Below, piece by piece: positions 21,630-31,693 of a stretch of 64,000 nt of DNA. Within the stretch, counting starts at the first letter, position 1, and the number at the start of each line of letters is the position of its first letter. Origin of the DNA: Dothistroma septosporum. Lineage: Eukaryota; Ascomycota; Dothideomycetes; Mycosphaerellales; Mycosphaerellaceae. The position numbers and the translations under genes were made by a program. Below the pieces are notes generated by a model. The model saw only the letters and a list, made by a program, of their open reading frames with translations, did not search any database and had not been told where the DNA came from. The DNA lies in NCBI GenBank assembly GCA_002236755.2, contig NBZP02000005.1, positions 1,984,001 to 2,048,000 of the forward strand. The letters run 5' to 3'.

Positions 21630-22518
21630 ATGGCCGACTTTTCTGCTATCTTCGAAGAATCGCCGTACAAGTCTTTGTACAGGTGCATTGACAGGTATCC
21701 GGAAGATGCCTTGCAGGTCGCAATTGCCGACTTTCAGAATCAGAAGCCAGGTGTGGCTTTCTCGCCCTTATTGCATTATTGCGTCCAACAGGAGAGGCTG
21801 GCGCCTTTCATTGAACTCTTAGAGGCTGGTGTTGGTCCTGATGAGGATCTTGTTGAATGTTCCGCCCTTAAGGAGAACACGAGCTTCCTATTTGGACTCT
21901 TGGAACACGGCTGGCCCATCGACCACACTCTTCAAGGTGGCAGGGTGCCATCTTTGCTTTGGCAAGTGCACCTCGTGCTTACAGCCCCACGGAATCTGAC
22001 TGCTTTACCATAGCCTAGTAATCGATCGACCGAAACTCTTCAAGGAACTTTTGCAACGTGGCGCGAGCCCGAATGCTATGTCTACGTCGGGTGAGACGCC
22101 GTTGTCCTTAGCTATACAGGCCGGTTCACCTGCGACAATCAAGATGCTGCTGGAAGCTGGAGCGAATGTCCACGAGGGCGACGTTCTACACTACGCCGTT
22201 GAACGACAAGGAGACGATCTTGAGGTTATGCGATTGCTTCTGTCTTGCAATGCACCGGTGAATGCCATTCAATTCGAACATCCTATCGCTCGCCGCTTAA
22301 GACACTTTCTACTAAGGGGAATGCCACTTCACAAAGCTTGTATCCTAGGCAAATATGAAGTAGTGGACCTGCTACTAAGACATGGCGCCAACCCAAGCAG
22401 CACGCGAATGAGGGGATCGCAGATTGAACAAACCACTCCCTTGGATATCGCAAAACAGCAAGGAGACGAAAGCATGATCGTTCTCCTTGAGAGTTACGGA
22501 CAGAGAAGCCATTACTAA
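21630..22518 (+). CDS. Ankyrin-repeat protein with a GC-AG intron
   Basis: Exons 21630-21961 and 22014-22518 give 278 aa. The 52-base intron begins GCAAGT and ends CATAG; without splicing the frame stops near 22013. The join restores PSLLCLVIDRPKLFKELLQRGASPNA, a regular ankyrin repeat. Repeats follow at TPLSLAIQAG..MLLEAGANVH, LHYAVERQG..RLLLSCNAPVN and PLHKACILGKYEVVDLLLRHGANP, with a final shorter repeat. The first 100 residues are helical and less repeat-like. Ankyrin proteins are binding scaffolds, so no partner can be named. The GC donor is a known minor spliceosomal variant that otherwise matches the consensus. Confidence 0.75.
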
Positions 22519-22979
22519 AGAGATGTGCTAGCCACCATTGCTAGATAGATGGGGTGAACGAGAGATTCGAGCCGTGCGCCGCCAAGTAATGACGGCGACA
22601 TTGTCATCTGCTCGACTTCACGCAGCTAGTGCCGCTCTTCAAATTATTCTGGCTTCGTGAAATTCGAAAGGCCACCACGGGGCTTCGATTAGAGACGACT
22701 ACGAGAGAGTAAGATCGAAAAGTTGAGCGGGCTTCACAGCATCTTTTCGGTCACTGACTCAAGGTCATCCAACAACGTCGAGCGCTTCTCTGCCCATCGT
22801 TCCGTCTACCGTCCCGTCATAATAGCTACGACAATGTCCGGTTCCAGGATTCAAGACTAGCAAAAGTCTAATCTTTGCGAGCGCCGTGTTCAAACCACGC
22901 CCGGAATATCTGAACACTATGAGCTTCATACTTAAGGTACGCAAGTGAGCATTCAGTTGTACGTGGCCCGCAAACAATC
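22519..22979. other. Intergenic stretch, nothing supported
   Basis: About 460 bases downstream of the ankyrin gene. Short frames only; the right end may hold the promoter of the decayed membrane-protein gene. Confidence 0.4.
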
Positions 22980-23737
22980 ATGAAATCTTCGAAATTTGAC
23001 AAGATCGTGTATTACATATCTTGTTTGCTCGCCCTAGTGGTCTCAGTTCAACTTGCTCTCGAAGTACAGACAAGAGGACAGATAGAATCAAGGAAGCAAG
23101 GCAGTGGTCTTTGGCCCCTGGGTACGCGCTCACGCCCTGATAGATATGTTGCACACATACCGGCCAGTCTGTCACTCTCCGGAAGCGACATCCTCATCGC
23201 AGCCGCGACTTCGTCGACAACAATGACGCTCGTGTTCTGTTCGTCCGTTAGCAGAAGCTTTGTATGCAGAACACCAAGACAGCTATGTTGCCCATTAGGG
23301 CGTATCTTGTTGTATAATCTGATAGATGATATAGTCTGTTTCACGGAGATCCCAGCTACAAGCGATATTTCTGGGGGCAATCTCACCGTTGCTTATCGTG
23401 CTTGTTGCCTTCATATTCGCGAGCCTCGAGGGAATTCATGCGCCGAGATGGAGCTACACCGATGAGCTATCGTCTCAGCCCATCGCAATCGAGTCTTGGG
23501 CTTGCTAGATACGGTATGAGCTGCCCAAAGATAGGAGGCTGGGTCGTACCTACTCAATGGCCGTCAGTAGTCAGTGATCAGCCGGAGGCTTGGCTGACAT
23601 GTGTCATAGAGATTAGGACGCTTTTTGGCAATATCGGTGGGGCAGATCATTCTGTGTCTAGTTGGGCTTTGCGGTGTGCAGTATGGACAGGCCTTTACCG
23701 AAGGTATAGACTTCAAAATCACAACGGCTCGACCTGA
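22980..23737 (+). pseudogene. Membrane-protein gene, probably decayed
   Basis: The frame from the ATG at 22980 begins with a polar start and a membrane helix (IVYYISCLLALVVSVQLAL), followed by GLWPLGTRSRPDRYVAHIPA and LLYNLIDDIVCFTEIPATS. These have the look of a multi-helix fungal membrane protein. After about 23380 the conserved-looking pieces (IESWAC, a YSMAV block, then AWLTCVIEI) are spread over different frames with stops between them and no convincing introns. I read it as a frame-shifted copy; a spliced gene with unusual introns is the alternative. Confidence 0.4.
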
Positions 23738-24199
23738 GAGCCTGGGTAGGTCGTTATGGAAGCATAGCTGATGCCTATTAGCCTGTATGAAGGCAATAGG
23801 TCTTGAAACTTGGTTACTTTAATCGTGCCGGTACACGCCGCAATAGATAACTTCTCTGTGCTTCTTGTGCTAGGCATTATCGCCATAGAATTGTTCAACC
23901 TCCGGTTCCGTCGGTTGTGTAGGTGTCCAGAAATAAGGAGTTCGTTCGATCTGTGGGCGAGAGGAAACGTTGCTCCCTTCTCCAACAGAAACTGGTAGCA
24001 CGTTATAGGTGTGGCATATTGTTTGGCTTAGAGTGATCATGTTGTCGCACAGTTGACGGAAGCGGCGAATGGACTTAGATATTTCCGTCGTCTACATTTG
24101 GGAGACACTGCCACAAACCCTCCACTTTCTTACCGGACTGACCTGCATTGCAGCGAGCACTATGTCAGACGTTATGAATAAATTTGTGCTGACCACGCC
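23738..24199. other. Gap between two decayed genes
   Basis: A plus-strand frame of 62 codons (23810-23998) contains one hydrophobic helix and could be a last fragment of the membrane-protein gene to its left. Nothing else is supported. Confidence 0.3.
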
Positions 24200-25221
24200 A
24201 CGGTTCCGGGTTTTGTGTCCGAGCACCAACGACTGACCTGTTCTCCAGCTTGTGCTGACCTGTAACACGGTGATGATGCATCGACTCCGGTGCTGTCGCC
24301 AAACATCTTTGCTACAAGCCTTTGCAAGCGATGTGCAAAGCGTCATCGATGTTCTGGGTGCGTTGAGCTTTAAGCCGCGCCAGCAAGGTGGCGGCGTGTA
24401 TTCTCATCGTCGCCCACGCATACGTTACAATGGGAGCAACGCCCAATATAGCTCGTTGTTGCTGCGGTCCGGGAGTGACGTACTGCGATCGCATTGACCC
24501 GTAGTACTCGTTGAAGTTCGACCTAAGTCGGGTCTTTGGAAGCGCAGACTCATCCGTGTATGCTACTACCTTTGCATTAGCGGTAAATTCAATCCCATAA
24601 TGTCTTAGCCAAGTTACGTCCCAGATATCTTGGCCATAAGGGTATGCTTGAGCAGCTGCATGGACGCTGGTGTTTTCATCGCGTTTCCGCGAAAAGTGCT
24701 CCCAAATAACGAGCGACAGGGTTTCTACTTGGTACCTAATACGGAGATCGAAGTCGGCGTCGTCTTCTATGAAGAGAACTGTACCGTGTCCAGAGTGTAG
24801 GAACTCTTCCAGGAAATTGATGTAGTTGAGCTTGAGACGCGCGACTGCTATGTTCTCTTCGAGCTTCGTAGTACGTAATTTCCGGTAGATCTCTTGGAGC
24901 GGCAGCTGTCGCTGGACGGGAACGTATAGCTTCAGATTCGCCGCACGAGCAGCTGCAAGAAAGCCTTGTATTCGCCATGTAGAAGTGTCCTCAGTCAACA
25001 CGTATATTGCGCCAAAGCCCAAGGTTATATTGAGGGTACCAGGATCTAGTATTGAAGGCGATAGCAACGGGCTGACAGCATGCCATCGTCAGGGTACCAA
25101 AATTCGAACACAGTATCCACCAAAATACGTTACCGGATACTAATGCACGGAAACGGTAAAAGCGCGACTCGGGCAAAAGCTGGAGGTACACCGCGCCTGG
25201 CGTGCCTGTGATTGGACGCAC
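24200..25221 (-). pseudogene. GT25-like glycosyltransferase, probably inactivated
   Basis: The main minus-strand frame (25067-24312) shows the fungal GT25 (LPS-type glycosyltransferase) pattern: LGFGAIYVLTED, then VLFIEDDADFDLRIR with the acidic metal-binding cluster, then YGQDIWDVTWLRHYG, and near the end the TYAWATMRIHAATLLARL block. It stops at TAG (24314-24312), but the same frame continues with RCLATAPESMHHHR, which is where the family's conserved C-terminal block belongs. At the other end a hydrophobic anchor-like leader (near 25140-25100) is in a different frame from the catalytic part, with no intron long enough to join them. Two separate lesions suggest a dead gene. Confidence 0.55.
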
Positions 25222-25272
25222 TGGAAATTGAACCCAGGACCACCTCTGGATAAGCTCTGGGGCGGCGCGTCC
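25213..25272 (-). other. Truncated tRNA-like relic
   Basis: On the minus strand, the 42 bases at plus-strand 25213-25254 match the 3' half of the tRNA-Ala gene at 25339-25437 at about 33 of 42 positions. The T-stem still pairs despite several changes, and a 5' segment GGACGCG (25272-25266) can pair with the 3' acceptor strand. The D-arm and a proper anticodon arm are missing, so this is not a working tRNA. Confidence 0.5.
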
Positions 25273-25320
25273 CTCTTCATACGCCTCATCAAAAAGGAAG
25301 CAAGTTCAGCAGGTATGAGC

Positions 25321-25329
25321 AAAAAGAAA
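25321..25329 (-). terminator. RNA polymerase III terminator of the tRNA gene
   Basis: On the minus strand a T-rich run (TTTCTTTTT) lies 10-18 bases beyond the tRNA 3' end, as expected for Pol III termination. Confidence 0.6.
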
Positions 25330-25338
25330 GTTCTGAGC

Positions 25339-25437
25339 TGGACGCACGGCGAATCGAACGCCGGACCACCTCTAGCTTAGCCATTCTCTCGATGAGATGA
25401 ATGCTAAAGAGGTATTATACCACTAAACCATGCGCCC
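25339..25437 (-). tRNA. tRNA-Ala (anticodon AGC) with an intron
   Basis: The acceptor strands GGGCGCA and TGCGTCC pair with one G-U. The anticodon stem is CCTCT/AGAGG with loop TTAGCA..T, giving anticodon AGC. An intron of about 27 bases follows position 37, the usual site for eukaryotic tRNA introns. The T-stem CGGCG/CGCCG encloses a TTCGATT loop, which is also a good B box; TGGTTTAGTGG is a good A box. The discriminator base is A. CCA is not encoded, as expected for a nuclear gene. Confidence 0.9.
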
Positions 25438-26200
25438 TATAGCTGATTGGTTGATTGATGGTGACTGGAGCGCCGATATCGTATATATAGGTACAGATTT
25501 GCCAAGCATTCGATGCAGTGAAGGTGGACTAGCATAGGAATGGCCGGCGGAATCACTTCGGTCTTGCCATCGTTCATCTCTCGAAAATGGCCAGAGATAT
25601 TCGGAGATCTGGTCGAGATTGCGTTCGGCAAGGCTGATAACGCTCCGCTCAGCTCGAGCTCGACCCCGTCAGAGGAACGTCGTGGAGGCTGATATGTGGT
25701 CAAAAGCACGCTGCAGGTAAGCAGCGGAACCTGATATGCGGTCAAAAGCACGCTGCAGATAAGTAGCGGAACCGGTGGCGATGGGGCTGGCCTCCCGACT
25801 TGCTGGTGGGATCTTGCCTAAGCAGAGTGGCCGACCAACGGGTATGACTCGACAGAAGCACATCATTCATTCAGACACTACAAGTAGGTTCGGTTCATGA
25901 TCGAAGACGCCACGCTAGCTCGACATTCGTGCCCTCATGTGGATGGAGTAATTCGCCCATACATTGATATTTCTTGACAAGAGATGCTCTCTCCGGCTGT
26001 TGCTTAGCCGACCTGAACCCACTTCGGAATCGTTTCATCCGACCGAGCTTCACCGGCGGCACGACACAGACAGCCTACGATCATAAGACATCTTTCTGGA
26101 CAGACCACATCTCCGTGCTTTCAACCTCATACATCCACAAGGCTGTGCTGTTCACCCCACAATTCCGATTCCGTACTCCTCGTCCTTCGAACAGCGCGTG
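25438..26200. other. Region upstream of the tRNA and M18 genes
   Basis: Apart from a short tandem repeat at 25689-25772 no feature is supported. The last 120 bases are C/T-rich, as is usual in fungal promoters and 5' leaders, and probably serve the aminopeptidase gene. Confidence 0.4.
25689..25772. repeat. Two tandem copies of a 42-base unit
   Basis: Units 25689-25730 and 25731-25772 start CTGATATG and end GCGGAAC and differ at three positions. No gene function is attached to them. Confidence 0.85.
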
Positions 26201-28633
26201 ATGGTCCGCAACGTAGCATCAATGCAGTCCCTCCGCGATGAGATGAGCCACTTGACCGTCAACTCGCCAGGCCAACAATCGTTTTCGCAACCTCCAATAC
26301 CGCGCAACCCAGCCGAAGCTCCAATTCAGCATATCGATGGCTCTGCTGCTGCTGTGCAGCTCTGCGGCAATGATGCGTACACCAAGAGTCTCATGACGAA
26401 GGTTGCTACGGGACAAGCTACATGCGAAGAGATGGCCGCGTTCAACAGCCATGTGAACCAGGCACGGTCATTGCCGTCGATACAGAACCTCTTGCAGCAG
26501 CCTGAGGAGCAACAGCCTGATGCGACGCCTTTGTCCACGCATGGCGATTGCGATGAGCCACATACAATGCTCATGGGCCTTCGGTCCGACTTTGGCGAGC
26601 AGTTCAAGCGTGTGATGTCACGACACGACCGAGAGTCTGGAGATCGCGGCAGAATGCAGAAGAAGCTTCAAAAGCAGTCCAAAGATCTCTCTGCTGCTTC
26701 ACAATGCGGACTAGCCACAATTCAGTCGTCGGACGGTCTCAAGTCGGGCGCACAGCTTCAATACGAGCTGCAGCTCAAACTACTAGAGGCGCAGAACAAG
26801 AAACGGCTGCTTCTCGCGCGTGCAGAGCAAACAGCTAATCTCCAGCAGATTGGGCACTTCGAAGAGCAGTGCGAACAGCAAGGATCCGACGTATTTAATG
26901 AACCACATGTGATGCCGTTGTCTGAGAAGCATTCTGCCAGACTGAACCACATGAGGGAGGATCCCTTCGCGGGACAGTGGCGTAAACAGAACTTAGGATC
27001 GACGGAGCCAACATCGGAGCGCAACCCTATTCAATTGCACGGACAGCCTGTATCGACCGCAGACGACTGGTCCCAACATCGGCAGGAATGGAAGGCTGAG
27101 GGGGGAAGAAATCACAGCCGGAGATCAAAAGGTCTTGCAGCCACGCACGCTGCTAACGAGGAAGCACTTCGCTTCAAGGCAGCAACACACCAGAATGCGG
27201 CCGAGTATACCAAGCCGTTCTGCAAGTTCCTGACTGACAACCCGACTGTGTTCCATGCCGTTGATGCGTTGAAGCAGCAGTTGAAGCAGAAAGGATGGAC
27301 TCAGCTGTCGGAGCGTGAGACATGGGACATCAAGCCTGAGGGTCACTACTTTGTCGAGCGAAATGGCTCGGCATTAATCGCCTTCTCTATCGGAGCGAAG
27401 TATAAGCCGGGCAACGGAGCAGCTATTTTGGCTGGACATGTCGATGCCTTGACTTCCAAGGTCAAACCAATTTCACAAGTACCGAACAAAGCCGGCTACC
27501 TCCAACTCGGCGTCGCTCCATACGCTGGCGCTTTGAACAGCACCTGGTGGGATCGGGACTTGGGTATCGGTGGCCGTGTCCACATCCGTGACGGCGACAA
27601 GATCGTGACCAAGCTTGTCAAGCTCGATTGGCCGATCGCAAGGATTCCAACACTTGCGCCGCACTTCGGCTCCGCCGCTTCTGGACCTTTCGACAAGGAA
27701 ACGCAGATGGTCCCTATCATCGGCTTAGACAGCAGTGACTCCAGCAACACGTTTGGGACCTATCCGCGAGAAGATGGATTCAGCTCGCCACCCTTGATTG
27801 GGTGCGCGGGAGGTAAAGGCGGCTACTTTGTCGAGACTCAGCCGCCAGCTCTTGTAAGAGTCATTGGCGATGCCCTTGGTCTTGAAGCGACTAACTACAC
27901 TGACATCGTCAACTGGGAGCTCGAGCTCTTCGACGTGCAGCCAGCTACTGTCGGCGGCATCAACAGAGAGTTCATCTTCGCTGGCCGTATCGACGATAAG
28001 CTCTGCTCCTGGGCCGCGCTTCAAGCTCTGGTCGAAAGTCAAGAGAACGATACAGCTAACAGCAGCATTATCAAAGTCGTGGGACTATTCGACGATGAAG
28101 AAATTGGCTCGCTACTACGACAAGGCGCAAAGGGCAACTTCCTTCCATCAACGATGGAGCGTGCAGTCGGCTCCCTCGCCGGTCACCACCCCAACTCTGA
28201 TCTGATGGGCAGAACTTATGCGAACTCCTTCATGGTCTCGTCCGACGTCACGCATGCCGTCAACCCCAACTTCCTGGGCGCATACCTCGAGAACCATGCA
28301 CCACACCTCAATGTCGGTATCGCCATAGCTGCCGATTCGAATGGTCACATGACCACCGACAGTGTCTCAACCACTATCTTGAAATGCTGCGCGGACAAGG
28401 TGGGAGCGAAGCTGCAGGTGTTCCAAATCCGGAACGGCACGCCTTCAGGCGGCACTGTTGGACCTATGCTATCTTCCGCGATTGGTGTGAGGTCCATCGA
28501 TGCGGGGCTGGCGCAGCTGAGCATGCATTCGATCAGGGCTACGACTGGTGCGCTAGACCCGGGCTTGGGTGTGATTATGTTCATGGCGTTCTTGAATGGC
28601 TTTGAGGCAGTTGACAGGGAATTCCAGGGTTAG
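26201..28633 (+). CDS. LAP4: M18 aminopeptidase (Ape1/Lap4-like) with a long N-terminal extension
   Basis: A single exon of 810 aa from the ATG at 26201. The M18 domain fills about residues 333-806. Visible active-site blocks are AGHVDALTSK near 411 (metal-binding His/Asp), GRIDDKLCSWAAL, FDDEEIGSLLRQGAKG near 630 (catalytic and metal-binding Glu), SSDVTHAVNPNF near 680 and NGHMTTDSVS near 714. RQGAKG fits the vacuolar Ape1 branch better than Ape4. The enzyme forms a zinc-dependent dodecamer that removes N-terminal residues. Yeast Ape1 has only a ~45-residue propeptide; here about 332 residues precede the domain, Gln-rich and with a charged coiled coil near 185-235. No in-frame stop or intron separates them. 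Confidence 0.88.
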   Translation: MVRNVASMQSLRDEMSHLTVNSPGQQSFSQPPIPRNPAEAPIQHIDGSAAAVQLCGNDAYTKSLMTKVATGQATCEEMAAFNSHVNQARSLPSIQNLLQQPEEQQPDATPLSTHGDCDEPHTMLMGLRSDFGEQFKRVMSRHDRESGDRGRMQKKLQKQSKDLSAASQCGLATIQSSDGLKSGAQLQYELQLKLLEAQNKKRLLLARAEQTANLQQIGHFEEQCEQQGSDVFNEPHVMPLSEKHSARLNHMREDPFAGQWRKQNLGSTEPTSERNPIQLHGQPVSTADDWSQHRQEWKAEGGRNHSRRSKGLAATHAANEEALRFKAATHQNAAEYTKPFCKFLTDNPTVFHAVDALKQQLKQKGWTQLSERETWDIKPEGHYFVERNGSALIAFSIGAKYKPGNGAAILAGHVDALTSKVKPISQVPNKAGYLQLGVAPYAGALNSTWWDRDLGIGGRVHIRDGDKIVTKLVKLDWPIARIPTLAPHFGSAASGPFDKETQMVPIIGLDSSDSSNTFGTYPREDGFSSPPLIGCAGGKGGYFVETQPPALVRVIGDALGLEATNYTDIVNWELELFDVQPATVGGINREFIFAGRIDDKLCSWAALQALVESQENDTANSSIIKVVGLFDDEEIGSLLRQGAKGNFLPSTMERAVGSLAGHHPNSDLMGRTYANSFMVSSDVTHAVNPNFLGAYLENHAPHLNVGIAIAADSNGHMTTDSVSTTILKCCADKVGAKLQVFQIRNGTPSGGTVGPMLSSAIGVRSIDAGLAQLSMHSIRATTGALDPGLGVIMFMAFLNGFEAVDREFQG

Positions 28634-29350
28634 GCTGATGATGCATACGATCATGGACGAATGAGGTGGCTTTCTGGAGATGGCTTTAATTAATGCGATA
28701 GCGATGATGAATGAGAGCCATATTTCTGCCGTGATGGCGCGGTCCTTGCCGCAATCTTTGCCATATGTGCCCTTCTCGCCCTCGACTTTCTTCCCCGAGA
28801 GACACAACATGCATGAACATACAATACTGCTGCTCATCAACGCAGCTACCTCTATCATTGTGGTATCAACATCACAATGTCACGATCAGATATCGTCACT
28901 ATCGCCTTCATCCACGCCACTTTGATTGCCTTCCGCATCGCCATAATCTACACCTTCCGATGACCAGAATTGCCAACGTACAATCACCGGTCCTAGACCT
29001 CGCGCTCCCCTTCAGGATCTCCACGGGCTTCTCAGAACGTAACGGAGGTCGATTGGACGAGGGAACAAACAGAGGTAAGGTATTGTGAGGGATGCGGAGG
29101 GTGGATGTAACCCAGCAAGGGTCGGTGTCCTCCAATGGATCATATTCGACCTTGAGAACACGGCAGGGTTATGCACGCATTGAAAAGGTGTGTCCAGGGG
29201 CCTGCGACGAAGCAACGAATACCAAGCAAATTACATTACTCAAACTATCTCATCATCATGGGTATAAGTTTTAACATCCTCACACCTCAATCCCTCTTGT
29301 TCCCATTGACCTCATATAAGCTGGCCCCATCTAGCCCCCTCTCCACACCA
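28634..29350. other. Convergent gap between the M18 and transporter genes
   Basis: About 720 bases where two genes meet tail to tail; it should hold both 3' ends. No supported gene. Confidence 0.4.
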
Positions 29351-30596
29351 TCAAACAGCATTCCCATCCACAAAATCATCATCCCTCTTCTTCCTCCCAA
29401 ACCTCGCCAGACTCAACCTTCGATTCCTCTCCTTCCTCGTCTCCACCCCCGTATCACCAGTCAAATCTGTCAGCCCGGGGATAACAGTCGAAAGATCACC
29501 CAGCGGAATTCTGAGTGGAAAGTCCACGGTTGGCAGGACCAGCCCGGCGAAGAGGTACCAGCCGAAGCAGCAGGCGCAGAAAAAGAGGGCACCAGCGGTC
29601 TGGAAAGGTGTTAAGGGGAGACAAAGAGGATGAGGGAAAGAGGAGGAGGGCAGAAACGTACCAATTGGCAATTGTGAGCCCTTTCAGTGTTACCGTTGGC
29701 GAGTTCGTAGAAGATCCCAGCGATGCAGCCGCAGGCGGGGACGATGCAGGTAAATAGTAGGACGAAGAGGACGTTTGTACGGAAGGTACAGACGTAGAAC
29801 CAGAACATTAGGATGGTGAAGGCGACCCAATAGTGGCCTGTGAGAAGAGTCAGCTTGTACGAGCATGGCATACTTTGGGGCTGCGTTGTATTGGGGTGTA
29901 CCGTAATCTGCTGCGTATATGGGTGACGCCAAGCCGGCAGCTGGGTTGTCGATGGGGTCGGAGGAGAAAGAGGCGAAGGTATTGAACCAGGGGATTAGTT
30001 GGGAGCCGTAGGCGGCGTAGAAGCTTCCTAAACGGAGGGATCAGTAGCGCTCGCAATGGATTGTTGTAGATCCAGATTGAGAAGACTTACCGAACGACAT
30101 GAACACTAGGAATGGAAATGTGTTGCCCAAGAAGAACTCAAGCAAGCCAGAAACCCACATCAGTATACCGCCAAAGAAGATGACATCGGCACTATTATCG
30201 CCAACGTTAATAACATTCTCACCCACTCGACGACGTACCAACTTACTTGTTCGCACTCCCGTACCCATTACTCTGCCTCCAATCCATCAACTGCATCGTA
30301 ATCGGCATCAAACTCATCTCAAACCCAATAATCCCTAGCGGCGTCGGATTGCCCAGAATCTTCTGAAGCGGATGCTTCAGTGGTGGCCCTACTATCTTCG
30401 GCTGCAAGTACAAGCGTTCGAACAGATCAGAGGAAATGGTGACACTGCCGGTCCCAGAGGTCTTGATCTGCTTGAGCATAGTATCGGGATCACTTTCGTC
30501 AAACGACTGGTGCTGTTTGCCGTTGATAATGTCTGCGTGTTCGGCATCTTGGTAGTCGCGAGCGATGCTGTCGCCGAGATCGCGTTGGGAGTCCAT
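29351..30596 (-). CDS. GPR1/FUN34/YaaH-family membrane transporter (acetate/ammonium type)
   Basis: Five exons, 30596-30247, 30191-30091, 30027-29902, 29837-29662 and 29599-29351, total 1002 bases and 333 aa. The family signature GNPTPLGIIGF lies near residue 90. Six hydrophobic helices follow, including FFGGILMWVSGLLEFFLGN, the WVAFTILMFWFYVC helix with FRTNV, and a last helix starting GALFFCACCFGWYLFAG. Yeast relatives (Ady2/Ato) move acetate or take part in ammonium export at the plasma membrane. The exon-3 donor (GTACAC at 29901) is weak and was chosen because it alone keeps the frame; the other splice sites are good. The C-terminal tail is basic. Confidence 0.85.
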
Positions 30597-31405
30597 GATT
30601 TTCGGCTTTGCCTACAAGGACTTGGGTGACCGTTTAGCAATGAGTAGCAGGTCGATTTTGAGGTCAATGGCTCAGCTGGTGGTGCAACAGACGGGAATGT
30701 CAAGACCACTCAGCATATGAGGTCAGAGCTTCAATATTGGTATTGGAAAATGTGCGGAGAATCCATGTCGTTGTCAGGCGACGTAGGCGACGTGACGCCC
30801 GTTCCAGAGCTGTCCTGGCAGTTCCTTTGATGCGATGATGCGGAGGTACCAGGTGCTGGGGAGAGTCCGTGGAAGCCGGTCAGCTGTGATCGGCCGGTTT
30901 CGGTAGTATTGAGTCCGGGATGTGGTTATTGAATCAGGTCATTGTCATTGTGTTGATCCAAGGGTAAAATTATCGCTATAGAGATACATTGTTCAGACTG
31001 GCGCGTCGAGCATCGGGACAGGGAGCTGAGCACAAGGTGGTGATCACGACGGCGATAACAAGGCAGCCTGGAGCCTTCGCACTCGCGGTGACAACGGAGA
31101 GAGGAGGTGAAGTTCAACACGGATTCGGAGTACCTGGGACTCCGAACACAACCAGGCAGGGTCAAGGGTCGTGTGACAGCTCAGGGTAGCTGTGGAAAAG
31201 GCTGGAGAATCCCAGCATATACACGGGACCTCGGAAGTGGCCGGGCGTAGAGACGCTCGCCATTGAGCTCGAAATCGCTACACGTGCAAGAAGTGACGGA
31301 CTTTCAGGTATCTCCGTTGTGAGCATCGTTGCGAGTCGCAGACTTCGCCAATACAACGTCTCCGAAGCGCGCAAGGATCGCAACATTCTCGGCCCAAGGC
31401 AGTAT
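30597..31405. other. Upstream region of the transporter gene
   Basis: About 810 bases without a supported gene; presumably the promoter of the minus-strand transporter and the 3' flank of the small minus-strand gene ending at 31406. Confidence 0.4.
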
Positions 31406-31693
31406 TTACCTTTCACCGACACGACCTCCCCAAGTCGGCCTATGCCTGCCTAAAACTTCCTCGACGAGCTCGCCCAGCTCTCTGACCTCAGCATCTCTGT
31501 CCCCTCCAGAAGGCTCAAGCTTTTGGTGCAGTAGATCGTACAGCCGCTGAACTTCGTGGCTGAGAGTAGCAGTCTGTGTCAGCAATCTTCGACATCTTTC
31601 GTGGATGAGTGCAAGGAACTGAAGCTCGGAGTCTCCAAGTAGTGCTAGCGGGAATTCTGGGGAGTGTGGGCGGTTCGCGGGCTGATCAGACAT
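31406..31693 (-). CDS. Small helical protein, unknown function
   Basis: From the ATG at 31693 a frame of 95 aa. A short Pro-rich start is followed by two amphipathic helices (LQFLALIHERCRRLL and HEVQRLYDLLHQKL) and a third in the C-terminal third, the pattern of a small coiled-coil subunit of a larger complex. The stop overlaps a GTAAAT sequence, so a further exon is possible. No family was recognised. Confidence 0.4.
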   Translation of the reverse strand: MSDQPANRPHSPEFPLALLGDSELQFLALIHERCRRLLTQTATLSHEVQRLYDLLHQKLEPSGGDRDAEVRELGELVEEVLGRHRPTWGGRVGER

